In this document: piece by piece, positions 11,700 to 23,518 of the stretch | Numbering within the stretch: position 1 is the first letter of the stretch | How the letters are laid out: every line of letters starts with the position of its first letter | Assembly: GCA_022813625.1 (NCBI GenBank) | Contig: JAKLMB010000003.1 | Span: forward strand, 1,674,001 to 1,738,000 | Source: Aaosphaeria pasadenensis | Taxonomy: Eukaryota > Ascomycota > Dothideomycetes > Pleosporales | Direction: 5' to 3' | Length of the DNA stretch: 64,000 bases | Position numbers and translations under genes: made by a program | Notes under the pieces: model-generated | Seen by the model: only the letters and a program-made list of their open reading frames with translations | Databases searched by the model: none | Told to the model about the DNA's origin: nothing

Positions 11700-13017
11700 A
11701 TGCCTCTCAACATCCTCGCCCAGATATCGGCGGATGGACTGTCTTCCATACCGTTCGGACACACGCTGGTGAAGGTTGTGCCGCTGCTTGTGTTGTTGTA
11801 TCTGCTGAAATGGTACTTCAATGGCGCTGTCAACACTTCCGAGCGCAATATGCACTCGAAGGTCATCATGATCACAGTAAGTTGACAAGAGTCAGATGTT
11901 TTCCACTCGAATGTCGTATCTAACATACAAATAGGGAGGAACATCAGGCATAGGCGCTGAAGTTGCCAAAGGCCTTGCATCGCGAGGAGCCCAACTCGTC
12001 CTCCTCACCCAGCAACCACTCTCCGACCCTTTCCTCGTGGACTACATCATGGACCTACGAACGCAGTCCAACAACGAACTCATCACCGCCGAGCACGTCG
12101 ACCTCACCTCCCTCCACAGCATCCGAACCTTCGCCACGAAATGGGTCGACAACGCCCCGCCCCGCCGCCTCGACATGATAATCCTGTGCGCGAACACGCG
12201 GACGCCCGCGGGCGGGAAAGCATCCACGACGGTCGACGGCCTCGAGACCACCTGGGGCCTCAACTACATGGCGAACTTCCACCTCCTCAGCATCCTGAGT
12301 CCCGCGCTAAGAGTCCAGCCCCCGGACCGGGACGTCCGCATCATTATAGGGACGTGCAGTTCGTACATGGGCGGGCAGCTCCCGGACTTTGGCATCGACG
12401 CTTCGGGTGGGAAGTCGAAGTCGCAGTCGAAGAAAGACGGGGGGAAGCCCGGGGCGCAGTCCATTGCTTTCACCCCGTCGAGTGTTTATGCGACCTCGAA
12501 GCTTGCGCTTATGACGTTTGCGGTTGCGTTCCAGAAACATCTATCGTCGTATGCTCGTCCGGACAAGAAGCCGATGAATGCGCGGGTTATCATCGTGGAT
12601 CCGGGGTGGACTCGCACGCCGGGGATGCGGAGGTATCTTACGTTTGGGAGCCTGTGGGGCCTTGCAGTTTACCTGTTCATGTGGCCGGTGTGGTGGCTTG
12701 TTCTTAAGAGCAGTGACTCTGGTGCTCAGACGTTCCTCTATGCGGCGATGGAGGCGCGCTTTGGTAGAGGCGACGGCGGGGTGTTCCTCAAGGAGTGTAG
12801 CAAATTCAAGTTTATGAGGCCGGAGATTGAGGACGAGGTGGTACAGAAGAAGCTATGGGAGGTGTCTGACACGACGATCCAGGCTCTGGAGAAGGAGGGT
12901 GCATTGCGTAGGGCCAGGGAGAAGAAGGCGGAGGAGAAGTTGGAGAAGAAGGAGAGTGCAGCTGCTAGTAAGGACAGTGGTGCGAACGGAAACACAAAGC
13001 AGAGGAAAGGCCGGTGA
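11700..13017 (+). CDS. membrane-anchored short-chain dehydrogenase/reductase (Env9/retinol dehydrogenase-like)
   Basis: Exons 11700-11876 and 11935-13017 give 419 aa. An N-terminal hydrophobic segment (about residues 20-41, TLVKVVPLLVLLYLLKWYF) anchors it. The Rossmann motif TGGTSGIG starts at residue 59, split by the intron. The structural Asn lies in WGLNYMAN, and the catalytic YATSK is at 244-248. A second hydrophobic stretch (LWGLAVYLFMWPVWWLVL) follows the PGW segment, and the tail is Lys/Glu-rich. The topology resembles yeast Env9 and lipid-droplet/ER retinol-dehydrogenase-like SDRs. The substrate is not known; NAD(P)-dependent carbonyl or alcohol conversion is expected. Confidence 0.85.
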
Positions 13018-13967
13018 TGAATGAATAATTAGCATTTCTATTTAAAAAAGATCGAGCATAGAGCCAGTATATTGAAGTGTTGAGACGTCATTGCAAAAAA
13101 AGAATAAAACCATACCCAAGCTGCTGCAGGCCAGCGATCAGCCTTTAAGGGGTTCACGCACATAGAAAGGATATAGATATATCACAGCCGGTAATTGATC
13201 GGTGGCCACCAAAAATTTGGAAAAATATAGTTAACCCTACAAAAATATAAATCTGGATAAAACGGCTACAATAATTATACAATTGCATAAGTATATAATT
13301 TTTATAGAGTATTGTAGTCAACTCAGTCTTCTAAATGCCTGCACACCTTCGATAGCGGACATAGACAAAAACCCTAAGAAAAAATCCAACCTATGCAAAA
13401 AGACTACAACATTCTCAAACTTCATAATCACACATTTTCGCACACATTATTGTAGCCAACTAAATACCCCAATTGCTTGCATGCCCTCAATCGCAGGAAA
13501 CACATAGATATACATAGCGTCCATCCTTAGTGGGGCGGACTTAGGCGAAAAACCAAGTCCAGCCTTTTTCGCCTTTTTCCACCCCCACACTTAAAATCAA
13601 TTGGACAAATTGTGCCAGTACCCGAACAGAGGGTAGGATGTCGAACTGGTCCCCTGTTTGCTTGAATTTCCTGCCTATAATTGTGCGTTTGTGGGCATAT
13701 ATCAGGCAGTGGGCTGAGGATTGTCAACTGGCTATAACATACTCCTGAACAGCCAATTCAAATCGCAAAGATATATAAAGCTAGCAGACACTCTATACCG
13801 TATTAAAGACTAGATCCCCCGTTCTCTGAAGCCTTTTTAGCATGCGTGTGGATACCCACGCCCAAAATCCTCCACCACCCAACCCCCCTGGCCAACCTCT
13901 ACCTTTCCGCAAATAAAAACCCTCAAATTGGTCCGACGAGAGTCAATTCAAGCAGTACAATACGCCA
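13018..13967. other. AT-rich island, left part
   Basis: About 950 bp without a credible gene. Base composition becomes AT-rich from about 13,190, with long A and T runs and a diverged direct repeat. The look is that of mutated repeat DNA flanking a tRNA gene. Confidence 0.5.
13311..13507 (+). repeat. diverged direct repeat, two copies
   Basis: Copy 1 (13311-13374) and copy 2 (13449-13507) share ATTGTAG(T/C)CAACT, then TGC(C/T)TGCA(C/T), TCGATAGCGGACATAG versus TCAATCGCAGGAAACACATAG. Several differences are C/T or G/A transitions, which would fit RIP-type mutation, but the copies are short and gapped. Confidence 0.4.
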
Positions 13968-14101
13968 GGGCGTGTAGCTCAGTGGTAGAGCGCCCGCTTT
14001 GCAGGATTAACTTCCACTTCTTCTTCTACAGCGGTGGGAGTGGATGGGAGTTATATCATCTCATATGCGGGAGGTCTAGGGTTCGATCCCCTACCCGTCC
14101 A
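13968..14101 (+). tRNA. tRNA-Ala (anticodon TGC) with a 62-nt intron
   Basis: The mature exons are 13968-14003 and 14066-14101 (72 nt). The acceptor stem GGGCGTG pairs with CCCGTCC and contains the G3-U70 pair that marks tRNA-Ala. The A box TAGCTCAGTGG and B box GGTTCGATCCC are intact. The anticodon stem CCCGC/GCGGG encloses TTTGCAT, with anticodon TGC. The intron starts one base 3' of the anticodon, the usual place for nuclear tRNA introns. At 62 nt it is long. One mismatch (T6-C67) lies in the acceptor stem, at the position where yeast tRNA-Ala also has a mismatch. Confidence 0.9.
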
Positions 14102-15108
14102 ATTGGAATATCCGTCTTTTTTTGCACCGGAATCTCTTTTTGATAGAGTTTGCTTAAGAGGGTGGGCGTGGAAGACGGACTATGTGGGTCGGTGGCTGGT
14201 TTTTTTGGGCAGGGAGCCACCACTTTTCCTCAGTGGCCGACAATAAGAATAAATCTTGCAAAACACATAGGGTCAGGGTTATTTTAGGGCTTAGGAGGAG
14301 TAGGGCGGAATCTATCTAAATCGTATAGAAAAGGACTTTGGTTTGTATGATGGCTATTAAGGGGGCGCCATACCTATGCGTACATATTTATTCTACTTAA
14401 GGCACACAACTGTTTAAAGGCAACAATAATACTCTATACTAAATATTCAACTCTGTAGTTGTATAGATTTATCAACGTTTTAAGAATAAAGTAAGTATAT
14501 CCTTATATATCTTTAATTGCGAGATCTAGGGCGTCAGACCTATTCTTTAGCTGTCGAGGGCATGCGAACTTTTGGAAGACCAAGTTAGCTACAACAAACA
14601 AGCTATAATGAATAGATAATAAGGATATAGCTGTAAAATCATTGTAGTCATTTGATCTGATTGTGTTCTTTTGTTACAGTTTGATCATATCCCGAGCTCT
14701 GGGATCAGTCCATAATGTCCTGTTCATGTATTGCGTTGTCCGAACGTCCGTAGGTTATATATTGTTCCGATATAGGCATGCAGATGCATGCATTGTCTGT
14801 CCCTCGCAATGCATCACACAGTGTCGTGAATTAGTAGAGATCCTGAGTTACCTGTTACCGTATTGTGGTGTGATCAAAGTATGCAACTAAAGATCAAATA
14901 GAGGAGACCGAGAACATGAGAGGGAGGCAGAATCAATTCATATGAGCACTTTGATACCCGCGATCGTTGATATACATTTCTGCTCCAGTTCTACCCAAAT
15001 TGGTAAAACCCCTATATTCTTCTAGTCAAGTAAATATTGTCTAAATAACGAAGCGCCATGTATGCTGAATCGAGCCAGAAAAGCACAATAGTCTACCCTT
15101 GAAAGAAA
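14102..15108. other. AT-rich island, right part
   Basis: One kilobase without a supportable gene, rich in A and T and with short frames only. It lies between the tRNA and the 3' end of the RTA1 gene. Confidence 0.5.
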
Positions 15109-16097
15109 CTATACATGACCTGAGTACCTCCCCTCATCTGCGTTCGCTCGATCTTTCTCCTGAGGCACATCCCTTCGACCGTCATCTAGAGCGATAGCCG
15201 ATGAATCAGTGGAATACGCCGACTCCAGCTTCTGCTTGATCAAGATAGCCAAATCGCCCGGGTGGACCACATTCATGCTGACAGCCACCGCCAACATCAA
15301 CACAGCATCAAAAACATACAAAAACACTTCCTTCCTTAGGAGCTCTCCATTATTCCCCTGAAGATACTCAACAACCCTAAAGACACTCCTGATCAGTATG
15401 AACGTCGACGTGAGATAAAGCACGTAGATATGCTTCTTCCACACGATATGCTTCGGCAACTTATTCAAATGCGCGCGCCCCCGGTACTGGAAAACCGCGG
15501 ACGTCACGACGAAGAACCCGAAAAAGAACAACTGCACGAACAATCCGCCGATGATCATGTTCTCGCCCTTCTTCATGTTCCCGGGGTTCTTGTCCGCAGA
15601 CGACATGACGCCTCCGCCAGCGCCCTGGATCACGAAGCTGAGGACGTCGCCGCCGACGAAGATCTTAGTGAGCCAGGTGCGGCGGATGAGGGAGAACTTC
15701 TCGCCATCGGTGAGGAGGATGATTCGTCCGAGGATCATGTAGATTGTTGCGGCGAAGAGGGCGGGGCCGAGGAGCAGGAGGAGGGTTTGGATTATGTAGG
15801 CGTTGCGGTCCCATTGGTCTTGCGAGGAGAGGATTCGGCCGATGTAGCCTACGAATTCAACTATGGGGATTGGTTAGATGTGGTGAGTTGAAGGGAGAGG
15901 AGGGGCTTACAGAGTGCGCCGATGATGAAGGGCGTCATGAACCAGGACTTCTTTCTCCATGTTTGCCAGATGTGAAGCAGTGAGCTTATGCCGAATAGAG
16001 CGACAAATATGGCGGCTGCTGCCAGCGAGGGCGCATAGCGATAGTATACAAAGGCATTGGGGTCGTCAAGTGCTGGATGGTGATCTTTTGAGACCAT
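15109..16097 (-). CDS. RTA1-like seven-transmembrane protein
   Basis: Exons 16097-15911 and 15860-15109 give 312 aa. About seven hydrophobic segments are visible. The junction rebuilds FIIGALFEFVGYIGR, and QDQWDRNAYIIQTLLLLLGPALFAATIYMILGR plus the FVGGDVLSFVIQGAGGG block are the signature of the fungal RTA1 family. Members such as yeast Rsb1 and Rta1 affect lipid export or resistance to toxic lipids and azole-type stress; the role of this member is not shown. A short acidic/basic tail is cytoplasmic. It is divergent from a Zn2Cys6 regulator across about 970 bp. Confidence 0.93.
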
Positions 16098-17068
16098 GGT
16101 TGTGAATTGGATCGGTGGAGTTGAAGGAATGCTTTGCTACCACAGCGTGGAAAGAGAAAGAACAAAGAATGGAATGCGAAGTCAAGAATCTGTGTATCAC
16201 AGGATGCGATTTGGATATATGCAAAGGAATTATGTGCAGGAAATAATGAGAGAAAAGAGGGATGATGGTGTTGTGGATTGTCCTACCTCAAGAAGTCGGT
16301 CATGGCGCAAATGCTATATAGTAACAAAGTCTCGTTCTTCACAGTCACTCATTGGACGATGACTTGTATACGACGATGTTCAGCTTCCGCGCATTGGAGG
16401 GTTTAGTGTACGAGACGAACGTACGCGGCGTAACCGCAGCACAGTAAGACGTACAAGATGGTCTATGATTGGCATCTGAATAGATAGGTAAGTTCCACAA
16501 ATCTACTATTAAATGGAATTTGTTCAAGGCAGAATCAGGACGAAGGGCGGACAACACCGGACGACAATTGATGTGAGTCTGAATGAGCCAACGCCTTGGC
16601 AAAGAGTATGAGGCAGAGCAACAGGGCAGGCCTTTATTCCTAATGAGATTGATGAATCGGAAACTTCTAAGAACGGGAATTGTGGGTAGCGTGAGGTGGG
16701 GTTTCCGGTGCTAAACTTACGGTAGCGTATTTACAGCCAATCAGAGATCGCTAGGAACGAGGATTCCCTGATTAGGTTAGGTGAACGATTAACGACATGG
16801 ATGGTTTTCGGGTCGCGTAACGTCAGTCCATGTGCGCTTGATGGCACATGGATAACTCGTGGCACTTCGCCACGCCCCTACATGTAATAACCAACGTCCC
16901 TTAATGGTCTTTGTCGTATACATTCCTTCACGATTCGTCCGTTCCTCTCCCATACAAGAATTACATCGTCCCTCTACTCTCTGCGACGCCTCAATTCTCC
17001 CGGCATTTTACAGGATTTTGTGGCATATCCGTTTCGAGGTTCGAGGCCTCATTGGTACGGTACCCAGA
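16098..17068. other. shared promoter region, RTA1-like / Zn2Cys6 factor
   Basis: This stretch separates two divergent starts. Nothing coding is supported. The arrangement allows the factor to control its neighbour. Confidence 0.5.
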
Positions 17069-18803
17069 ATGTCGACAAGAAGAACCCATAACAAGACAAG
17101 GCTAGGATGCGGCCAATGTAAGAAGAGGCGAATAAAGGTACTGCCATCCCACTTGCTCTTGTCTTTTCCATGTTTGTAGCACATGCGTATCTCAGAAATT
17201 GCATAGCAACGCACCAGTGCTTCTTGAGATTTCCATCATATAGAAAGACACCACTCGCAAGTCCTTCTTGAGCCTTCAATGAACATGTACCCTTGAGCAC
17301 GTATTTGTGTGCATCTTCTTTCCACATGACATTGTATAACAGGGTTCTGGGGATTGGGAGGTCCTCGAATTGCCTAGAATGGTCGTATTGTATGTACATC
17401 CACTAATCATCTAACAGTGTGACGAGACACACCCAACATGTAATAACTGTTTAAAGAAAGGGGTTGATTGCAGTTTTCTACTCCTAGCACCCTCCACACG
17501 ACTCACCACCTCCATCACATCTCGCCCGATCACAACCCCAATATCATCAACTTCTCCCACGTCAAATCAACTAGCACATATCAGTCCTTCGCCCTCTAGA
17601 TCATCGACAGGATCGAGTCTCTCGACGTCAGACTCACAAAATGATGGGCTCTCTATGATACCCGCACCCAAACTCTTACCAGGCATCCAACTCAAAGACG
17701 TCTTCACCGAATTCCGCGGCCAACTAGCCAACTACCATGAGCTCCTCCTCGGCCAATACAAAGAGACAACCTGTCTCACACTGGCGACCGACGACCCAGG
17801 AAAGTCCGCTTGGCAAGTCTACGTCCCACAGATGGCGAACGAGCACAGCTTCCTAATCCACGGCATCTTCTCCGTGACCTCACTCCACCTCTCCCAGCTC
17901 CACGAAAGCGCCCCAGAGCGCGAGAAACTCCGCAACATCGCGGCCGACCAAATGAACCGCGCGATCGCACAGTTCCGCCTCGAACTCGAAAACATCAACA
18001 AATCCAACGCGCCCGCCCTCTTCGCCTGCTCGACCCTCACCGCCGTCTACTTCTTCCGCACCTCCGTCGTCGACCTCGAAGAGGTCCAAGCCGCCATCCC
18101 ACCCGACATACCCGACCCGCCGGTGAGCGCAATCGACAAGTCCATCGACTCGATCATCCGCACCTTCTGGGCTCTCCGCGGCGCGCTCAGCGTCCTCGCT
18201 CCCGGCTGGGAATGGGTCGTCGACAGCAAGATGTCGCCGGTATGCCACCGCACATGGTGGCCTGAGCACCGGCTCCCTGCGTCCGCGCGCGCCGTCGAGG
18301 AAGACAGACGGCTCGCGCAGCTAGAGAAGCTCTGGACGAATCTGGGGAGGGGGAACGAGATGGAGCATGATAGTCTGAGCGCGGCTCTGGGACACCTGCG
18401 GAACACATATGCGCTGGTTTCCATGCTGACGGATCCTGAGATGGAGTATCCGGCGATGAATGCACCTGTGCCATATTCAGTGGACGACACGACGGTGGGG
18501 ATGTTGAGGGATCGCGCGGCGATATTGGTGTGGGCGACGAGGCTGTCGAAGACGTTTATTCAGATGGTCGAGACGAAGCGGCCGGAGGCGTTGGTGGTTA
18601 CAGCGCACTATGCTGTGCTGCTGGGGAGGGTGAGGAATGTGTGGTGGATGGATGGGCTAGGGGCGGGCATGTTAAGGGGGATTGCGATGGCGCTGGGGAG
18701 AGAGAGGTTGCATCTGATTGAGTGGCCCGCGCAGGTTTTGGGGGTGGATGTTGAGAATAGGTTTGGGTTGGATCAGCTGGCGGCTTCGATGAGGATGATT
18801 TGA
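17069..18803 (+). CDS. Zn2Cys6 transcription factor, sterol-regulator (Upc2)-like
   Basis: Exons 17069-17137 and 17418-18803 give 484 aa. The six zinc cysteines are C14, C17, C24, C31, C34 and C41, a canonical C-x2-C-x6-C-x6-C-x2-C-x6-C that forms only when the 280-nt intron after RRIK is removed. A Ser/Thr-rich linker follows, then a helical regulatory region with HSFLIHGIFSVTSLHLSQL and ACSTLTAVYFF, blocks common in the fungal Upc2/ecdysteroid-like C6 regulators. The target is unknown. The divergent RTA1-like gene is a natural candidate because lipid-stress genes are Upc2 targets in yeasts. Confidence 0.88.
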
Positions 18804-19100
18804 TCAATGATGAGGTACATCAAGAGGTTCACCAGGAGGGGGATTTCATGACATTTCTTTTAAGTAAAAATCCATGACCTGGTATTTTGCATAGCGTTAC
18901 GCAAAATCCATTATTTTCTTGTGCATTCAGACTGTCCAGTAAAGTACTTGCATAGCATCACAGTCCTGCGGATCCAATACATCAAACAATGCCCAACCCT
19001 AGGTACATGGTCCTTAGGTTGACTTCGGTATGTTGGACGGTGATCAATTTGATGACTCTGAACATTTTGTGAAAGGTTTTTAGAATACCTCCCCAGCACA

Positions 19101-20271
19101 CTATCCCAGCCTCTCCTTCTCCTCTTTCACAATTGTCTCAATCTCCTCATCAAGGCTCGATCCCACAGGTTTCCACCCCAAAGTCTTCTTTGCCCTCTCT
19201 GCCCTTCCTCGACTGTTCAATCCCCAACTAACCGCCTGGAACCCAGCCTGCTTGAACGCCTCCTCCTTCCCGAGACTCTGCTCCTTAACCTCTTTCAAAT
19301 ACCCCAACTCCACTGCCTTCCTCCCCATCTTCCTCGCCAACTCGGACCAAACATGATCCCCACTCTCCACAAGGAAATAGCCCTTCTCCCCCCACAACTC
19401 CTCGTCCTTGCTCCCCTTAACCGCCTCCTCTGTTAACTTCACAAACACCTCCGACAAATCCGCCACATGCACGTGATCCCACCTTGACTTTCCAGGCCCG
19501 ATAATCGGCACCACCCCCGTCTCGAGAATGTACTTCGCCAACTCATACGCCTGCCTACTCCTCGCGTTCGAAGGACCCCTCCCCTTCCCGTAAATAGTGG
19601 GCGGACACAGAATCGCCGTCCTAACCTTCTCCGCCTCGCGCGTACCGGCTTCCAGCACGATCTTGTCGACGTTGCGGTGGAAAGCGTCGTCCGGAAGACT
19701 AGTGAGGTCGGACACTCCGGTCCAGTCGTTGTACGGCGGGGAGTCGTTCCAGGTGCCCAGGCGGTCGTCGGACCGCTCGTCGTACCAGCAGAGGATACCC
19801 GTGCCGCCGGTGTGCAGCCAGTACCCGGGGCGGGAGGGAGAGTGTCCGGCTGAGAGGCCTTTGGCGATGGCACGCGCGGCGCCCTCGTGGTCGGAGGCGT
19901 CGGCTGTGTCTGTTGTTTTGCGTTAATTATAATAAATTTCATGAAAAGGAATGGAACGGATGGAGTAAGTGAGAAAAGAGAAAGACATACGAATCACGAC
20001 ATCAGCGTCCGCTGCCTCCCTCTCCAAAATCTCCGCATCGTCGAGCGTCCCAACGACGATTCGCACGTTGGGAAACGCAGCTTGCACTGTTTTGCCCTTC
20101 TCTTCTGAGCGCACGAGCGCGGAGTAGGTGTATTCGGGGTGCTTGTTGTAGAGTGCGTATAGGGCGTCGCCGCCAATGTAGCCAGTTGCTCCTGTTCTGT
20201 GGATTGTTAGTGAAATGTATGTTGGAGAAGGGAGGGTAGATGGGGACGTACATGAAGATCTTAGGTGACAT
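19101..20271 (-). CDS. NAD(P)-dependent epimerase/dehydratase-like extended SDR
   Basis: Exons 20271-20252, 20196-19991 and 19909-19101 give 344 aa. The first exon is only 20 nt; splicing creates IFITGATGYIGG, the GxxGxxG nucleotide-binding loop at residues 9-15. Later blocks are DVVIHTADASDH, the proline-containing CPPTIYGKGRGPSN and DHVHVADLSEVFV, which are usual for atypical extended SDRs. No YxxxK could be placed with confidence, so catalysis may differ from classical epimerases. The substrate is unknown. Confidence 0.87.
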
Positions 20272-21469
20272 TTTATAAGTAGTTTTATTTTATTTGAATC
20301 CCTTGTAAGTGGGGGTTTGTGTTTATATGTTTGTATGGTGGTGAATGCAAACGATTGGTGAACCTTATTGGTATGTTGGTGGTTACAGGTACTCGACAGT
20401 TAGCCCTAACAGCAAGAAAACCCCATTCTTATATGCCCCGTTGCAATTGACATTTATAATTTATAATCAATGATCTCAACAAAGGCATTTAACTACGAAA
20501 AAAAACCCTGAATTACGTCAAAACAATACAACACATAGTCCGTAGCTACTCGTATTCTGTTTCACCTCCCCTTGCAGCGCATCTGATCGACACGGAGTTT
20601 TTTTTCTTTTGTACGTTGGATTTGTAATGTCTTTTTGGTGGGTCTTCGTTTGTCATCTCGCGACTGCTACAGGTGAGAAATAGGAAGGAAAGAAGGGAAA
20701 CTTCTGCTATTGAGGTGCGACGGGATATGAATCCCGGGGGGATGTTATTATTTGGAGGTGTTGGGTTGTCGATGACGTTGGGGTGAGGGGATGGTGGGGG
20801 AGCGTAAATGTTTAAGCGGAGCGTTGTGGTAGTGTGGTGGGGAGGATGATGATTTAGCAGCTACTTTCTATAGAAATCGAGGAAGTTCGATCTAAAGAAA
20901 CAGGAGTTCACAGCTGGATCTGATCAACTCAATTTTTTGAACGTGGTGAAAAGGTACTCGTAATGATTTGCATTGTTGGATGGCTTGATCAAAATGCTTC
21001 TCCAACGAATCGTGACTGGCGGCTGGTCGATCACCAACTACTCATTTCTTGTCTATGATCTTACAATGATTTTGCAGGCATACCATACAGTACTACGCCG
21101 TCTAACTGCTGCTCATGTTTCATCAGAATCTACCCAAGGAAAAAATACTGTTACGCCCAATGGATGCCGATGCCATGCCGGTGTTTGTGTACAGGTGGAA
21201 TACATTAGTTTGTATGTAAAAGGCTGTTGGGTCCCTTTGATGTAGGACCCTGTGATATTGGAATCCTATGATGCTGGATCCCCCTACTATGTTGCAAAAT
21301 TCTGGCTGAAGTTCGTTTCTTCATCGCAAAATTGCCAACCTTCCGATTGAAAACGCCATTTCGGTCGTCGAGGGTCAGAACCTCGTATGGGTTGGTGATA
21401 ATAATGTGGAAAGATCCCTTATATAGATCTTGTCATCGAACGATTCCGAAAGTACGAGGGCTTCTGGTC
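20272..21469. other. intergenic stretch
   Basis: About 1.2 kb with no supportable gene. It holds the promoter of the epimerase-like gene and the 3' end of the PPR-like gene, with T- and G-rich simple sequence around 20,590-20,830. Confidence 0.5.
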
Positions 21470-23518
21470 TTATTCTGGCTCTTTACTTTCCGCATCGCTA
21501 ACCCTCCGTCTCATACCAAGCTCATGCTTAAGCCAGGCTTGCCATAGTTCTTCGGGGTCTTGCGTCTCCTCGTTGCTTTCAGGTAAAGGTTCACTCGTCT
21601 CCAAACTCGCCTCCAGCTCAAGCGCGCTTTCCAGTTCTGCGTCACCAGACTTGGAAGACGCATCAGGCTTATCCGCTGACGCACCAGGTGTGTCCGGCGG
21701 AGGCGGGCGCTCCAACATGAAATCCGTCATGGCAATAAGAATATTATCGGCTGTGAATGCTGGTACGTGCACTTCATTGGTACCGGAAACCCTTTTGGCC
21801 ATGTCCAGAGCATTCGAGACGATTTGTTTCCGGTCAAAGCCATAGTGAACGAGTTCTTTGAGAAGCGAGTTGAATGCAGCGGTTTGGCCTGCTACAGAGC
21901 ACAAACTCAGCATGTTTGCGTATGCCTTCGCCACATGAGATTTTTTAGCACCATCTTTGATATAGCTGATCTCGTTCCAGATGTAAAGGCCGCCATTGAA
22001 GTCTTTCCTCTTAATACAATCGACGAGGAAGTGTGTGAGTCCCAAAACATCGAGGCCCCAACCGTCCTCTTTCATTTCATAGTAGATATCCATGGAGCGC
22101 TCAAACCCTGCAAATCTGAGGGCGCCAAACATCAGAGAATGGAAGACCAAAGGCGACGGGTGAATCTTTTGGAACACCTTGGACCCTTGGCGCACTAAGC
22201 GTTGCTGACCGGCCTCATTGATATTAATATCTGGTCTGGCAAGAGTTAAGGCATCCCCAAACCCGCGCATTTTTGACACAAAATATGAAAACTTGTCAGC
22301 TTCGCCGTATTTGGCATAATGATGGAGAACATTGGCGCAAGTAACTTCATTATGGCGAATCTTGCAGGTCTCCAAAGCCTCGAGCACCCTGTCAACCAGG
22401 TTTGGTGCTTTCCATCGTGAAAAACCAGATACTAGTAGGTTGAATGTTTGCACATCAGGTGCTGCTGAAGATATAAGCAGATTGTGTGATATCTTGAGTG
22501 TAGCCACGGCAAGAGCCTTTGGGTCTTGTACCTGATCCTTTTGTTGGAATATTTGCTTTAATGATGCGTTCATGTTTTTACGGATGGAGTGAAAATCGCC
22601 GTCACTATCTTCTTGGTACTGAGGAAGTCCGGAAAAGGCCAGGTGGTGCTTGGTGCGCATTTCTTCACTCGTTGCAATTCTTTCAGCCGAGGTGACTTGC
22701 AATCCAGCAAGTGCCTTCTCCAATCCCTCGATTGTATGCATGTAATCTTGGTGGGTATCCTGTCCAGTCCTCAGTACCTCCATTAACGAAGGTGCGTTGT
22801 CCATGATGATTTTATCGTCAACTTCGTGGGCTCGCGTTTTCGAAATGAGGGAGCGAATCAATAGGCCAACGGAAACTTCTTGAATTGCCAACTTTTTGCT
22901 GGTTTGTCTTCTTCGTAATGCGGTCCGGCGCATGTGGTCGTATGCCCACAAAGATTGGGGAGGGAGATGGTGGCGGACGGCTTTCAGGCCAGTATTCACC
23001 GGCCATTCTAGTAATGGCGCGCCTGGCCACCTGGAGTCGAAGCGTAAGATTTCCCATAGGTCGATAGGAGCTTGTGAGGGTTCCGCATCTTTCGAATGCT
23101 CATGAGAAGATGAATCCTGTGTGATGTTGACACCAATCGTCTGTGTAACCATTGAAAGATCTACACCATCTCGAAGGATTTCTTCCAACCGCATATGCCC
23201 AGTTGGATTCAAGTTGATCTCGATCTCGTTCTCTTCAGGCCCCAATCCAGGTAAGGAAGATTCTTCCGTCTCCGATTGTAAATTGGCGAATGCATTGTCC
23301 CATTGCCGGTTCCTTGCCTGTTTTGCGCGGCCATCAATTGCAATTCCTGCAGCAAATATCGCAGTGTATATGAACGTAGAGGTAGGTATCTCGATTAGCC
23401 GCGGTCGTTGGAGGGAATTTGCAGTTGCGCGCTGCGCGATTGCCGTGGCTCGGGGGACGCATGAGGTGCCTCGACAGGTTCCCAGGTTGCGCGTTGCCTG
23501 GGACCAAAGCGCTTGCAT
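21470..23518 (-). CDS. mitochondrial pentatricopeptide-repeat-like protein
   Basis: Single exon, 682 aa. The N-terminus is basic and low in acids (MQALWSQATRNLGTCRG), consistent with mitochondrial import, and a short hydrophobic segment (FIYTAIFAAGIAI) follows. Helical repeats of PPR type are visible from about residue 350 on (VQTFNLLVSGFSRWKAPNLV, NEVTCANVLHHYAKYGEADKF, PLVFHSLMFGALRFAGFERSM, VLGLTHFLVDCIKRKDFNGGL). Fungal proteins of this kind handle mitochondrial RNA or translation; the target transcript cannot be told. The C-terminus is acidic and low-complexity. Confidence 0.8.
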   Translation of the reverse strand: MQALWSQATRNLGTCRGTSCVPRATAIAQRATANSLQRPRLIEIPTSTFIYTAIFAAGIAIDGRAKQARNRQWDNAFANLQSETEESSLPGLGPEENEIEINLNPTGHMRLEEILRDGVDLSMVTQTIGVNITQDSSSHEHSKDAEPSQAPIDLWEILRFDSRWPGAPLLEWPVNTGLKAVRHHLPPQSLWAYDHMRRTALRRRQTSKKLAIQEVSVGLLIRSLISKTRAHEVDDKIIMDNAPSLMEVLRTGQDTHQDYMHTIEGLEKALAGLQVTSAERIATSEEMRTKHHLAFSGLPQYQEDSDGDFHSIRKNMNASLKQIFQQKDQVQDPKALAVATLKISHNLLISSAAPDVQTFNLLVSGFSRWKAPNLVDRVLEALETCKIRHNEVTCANVLHHYAKYGEADKFSYFVSKMRGFGDALTLARPDININEAGQQRLVRQGSKVFQKIHPSPLVFHSLMFGALRFAGFERSMDIYYEMKEDGWGLDVLGLTHFLVDCIKRKDFNGGLYIWNEISYIKDGAKKSHVAKAYANMLSLCSVAGQTAAFNSLLKELVHYGFDRKQIVSNALDMAKRVSGTNEVHVPAFTADNILIAMTDFMLERPPPPDTPGASADKPDASSKSGDAELESALELEASLETSEPLPESNEETQDPEELWQAWLKHELGMRRRVSDAESKEPE

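Noticed and set aside
17049..17399. 116-codon minus-strand open frame within the 280-nt intron of the zinc-cluster gene
   Set aside because: No homology or motif is recognisable; it overlaps an intron and part of an exon of a well supported gene.
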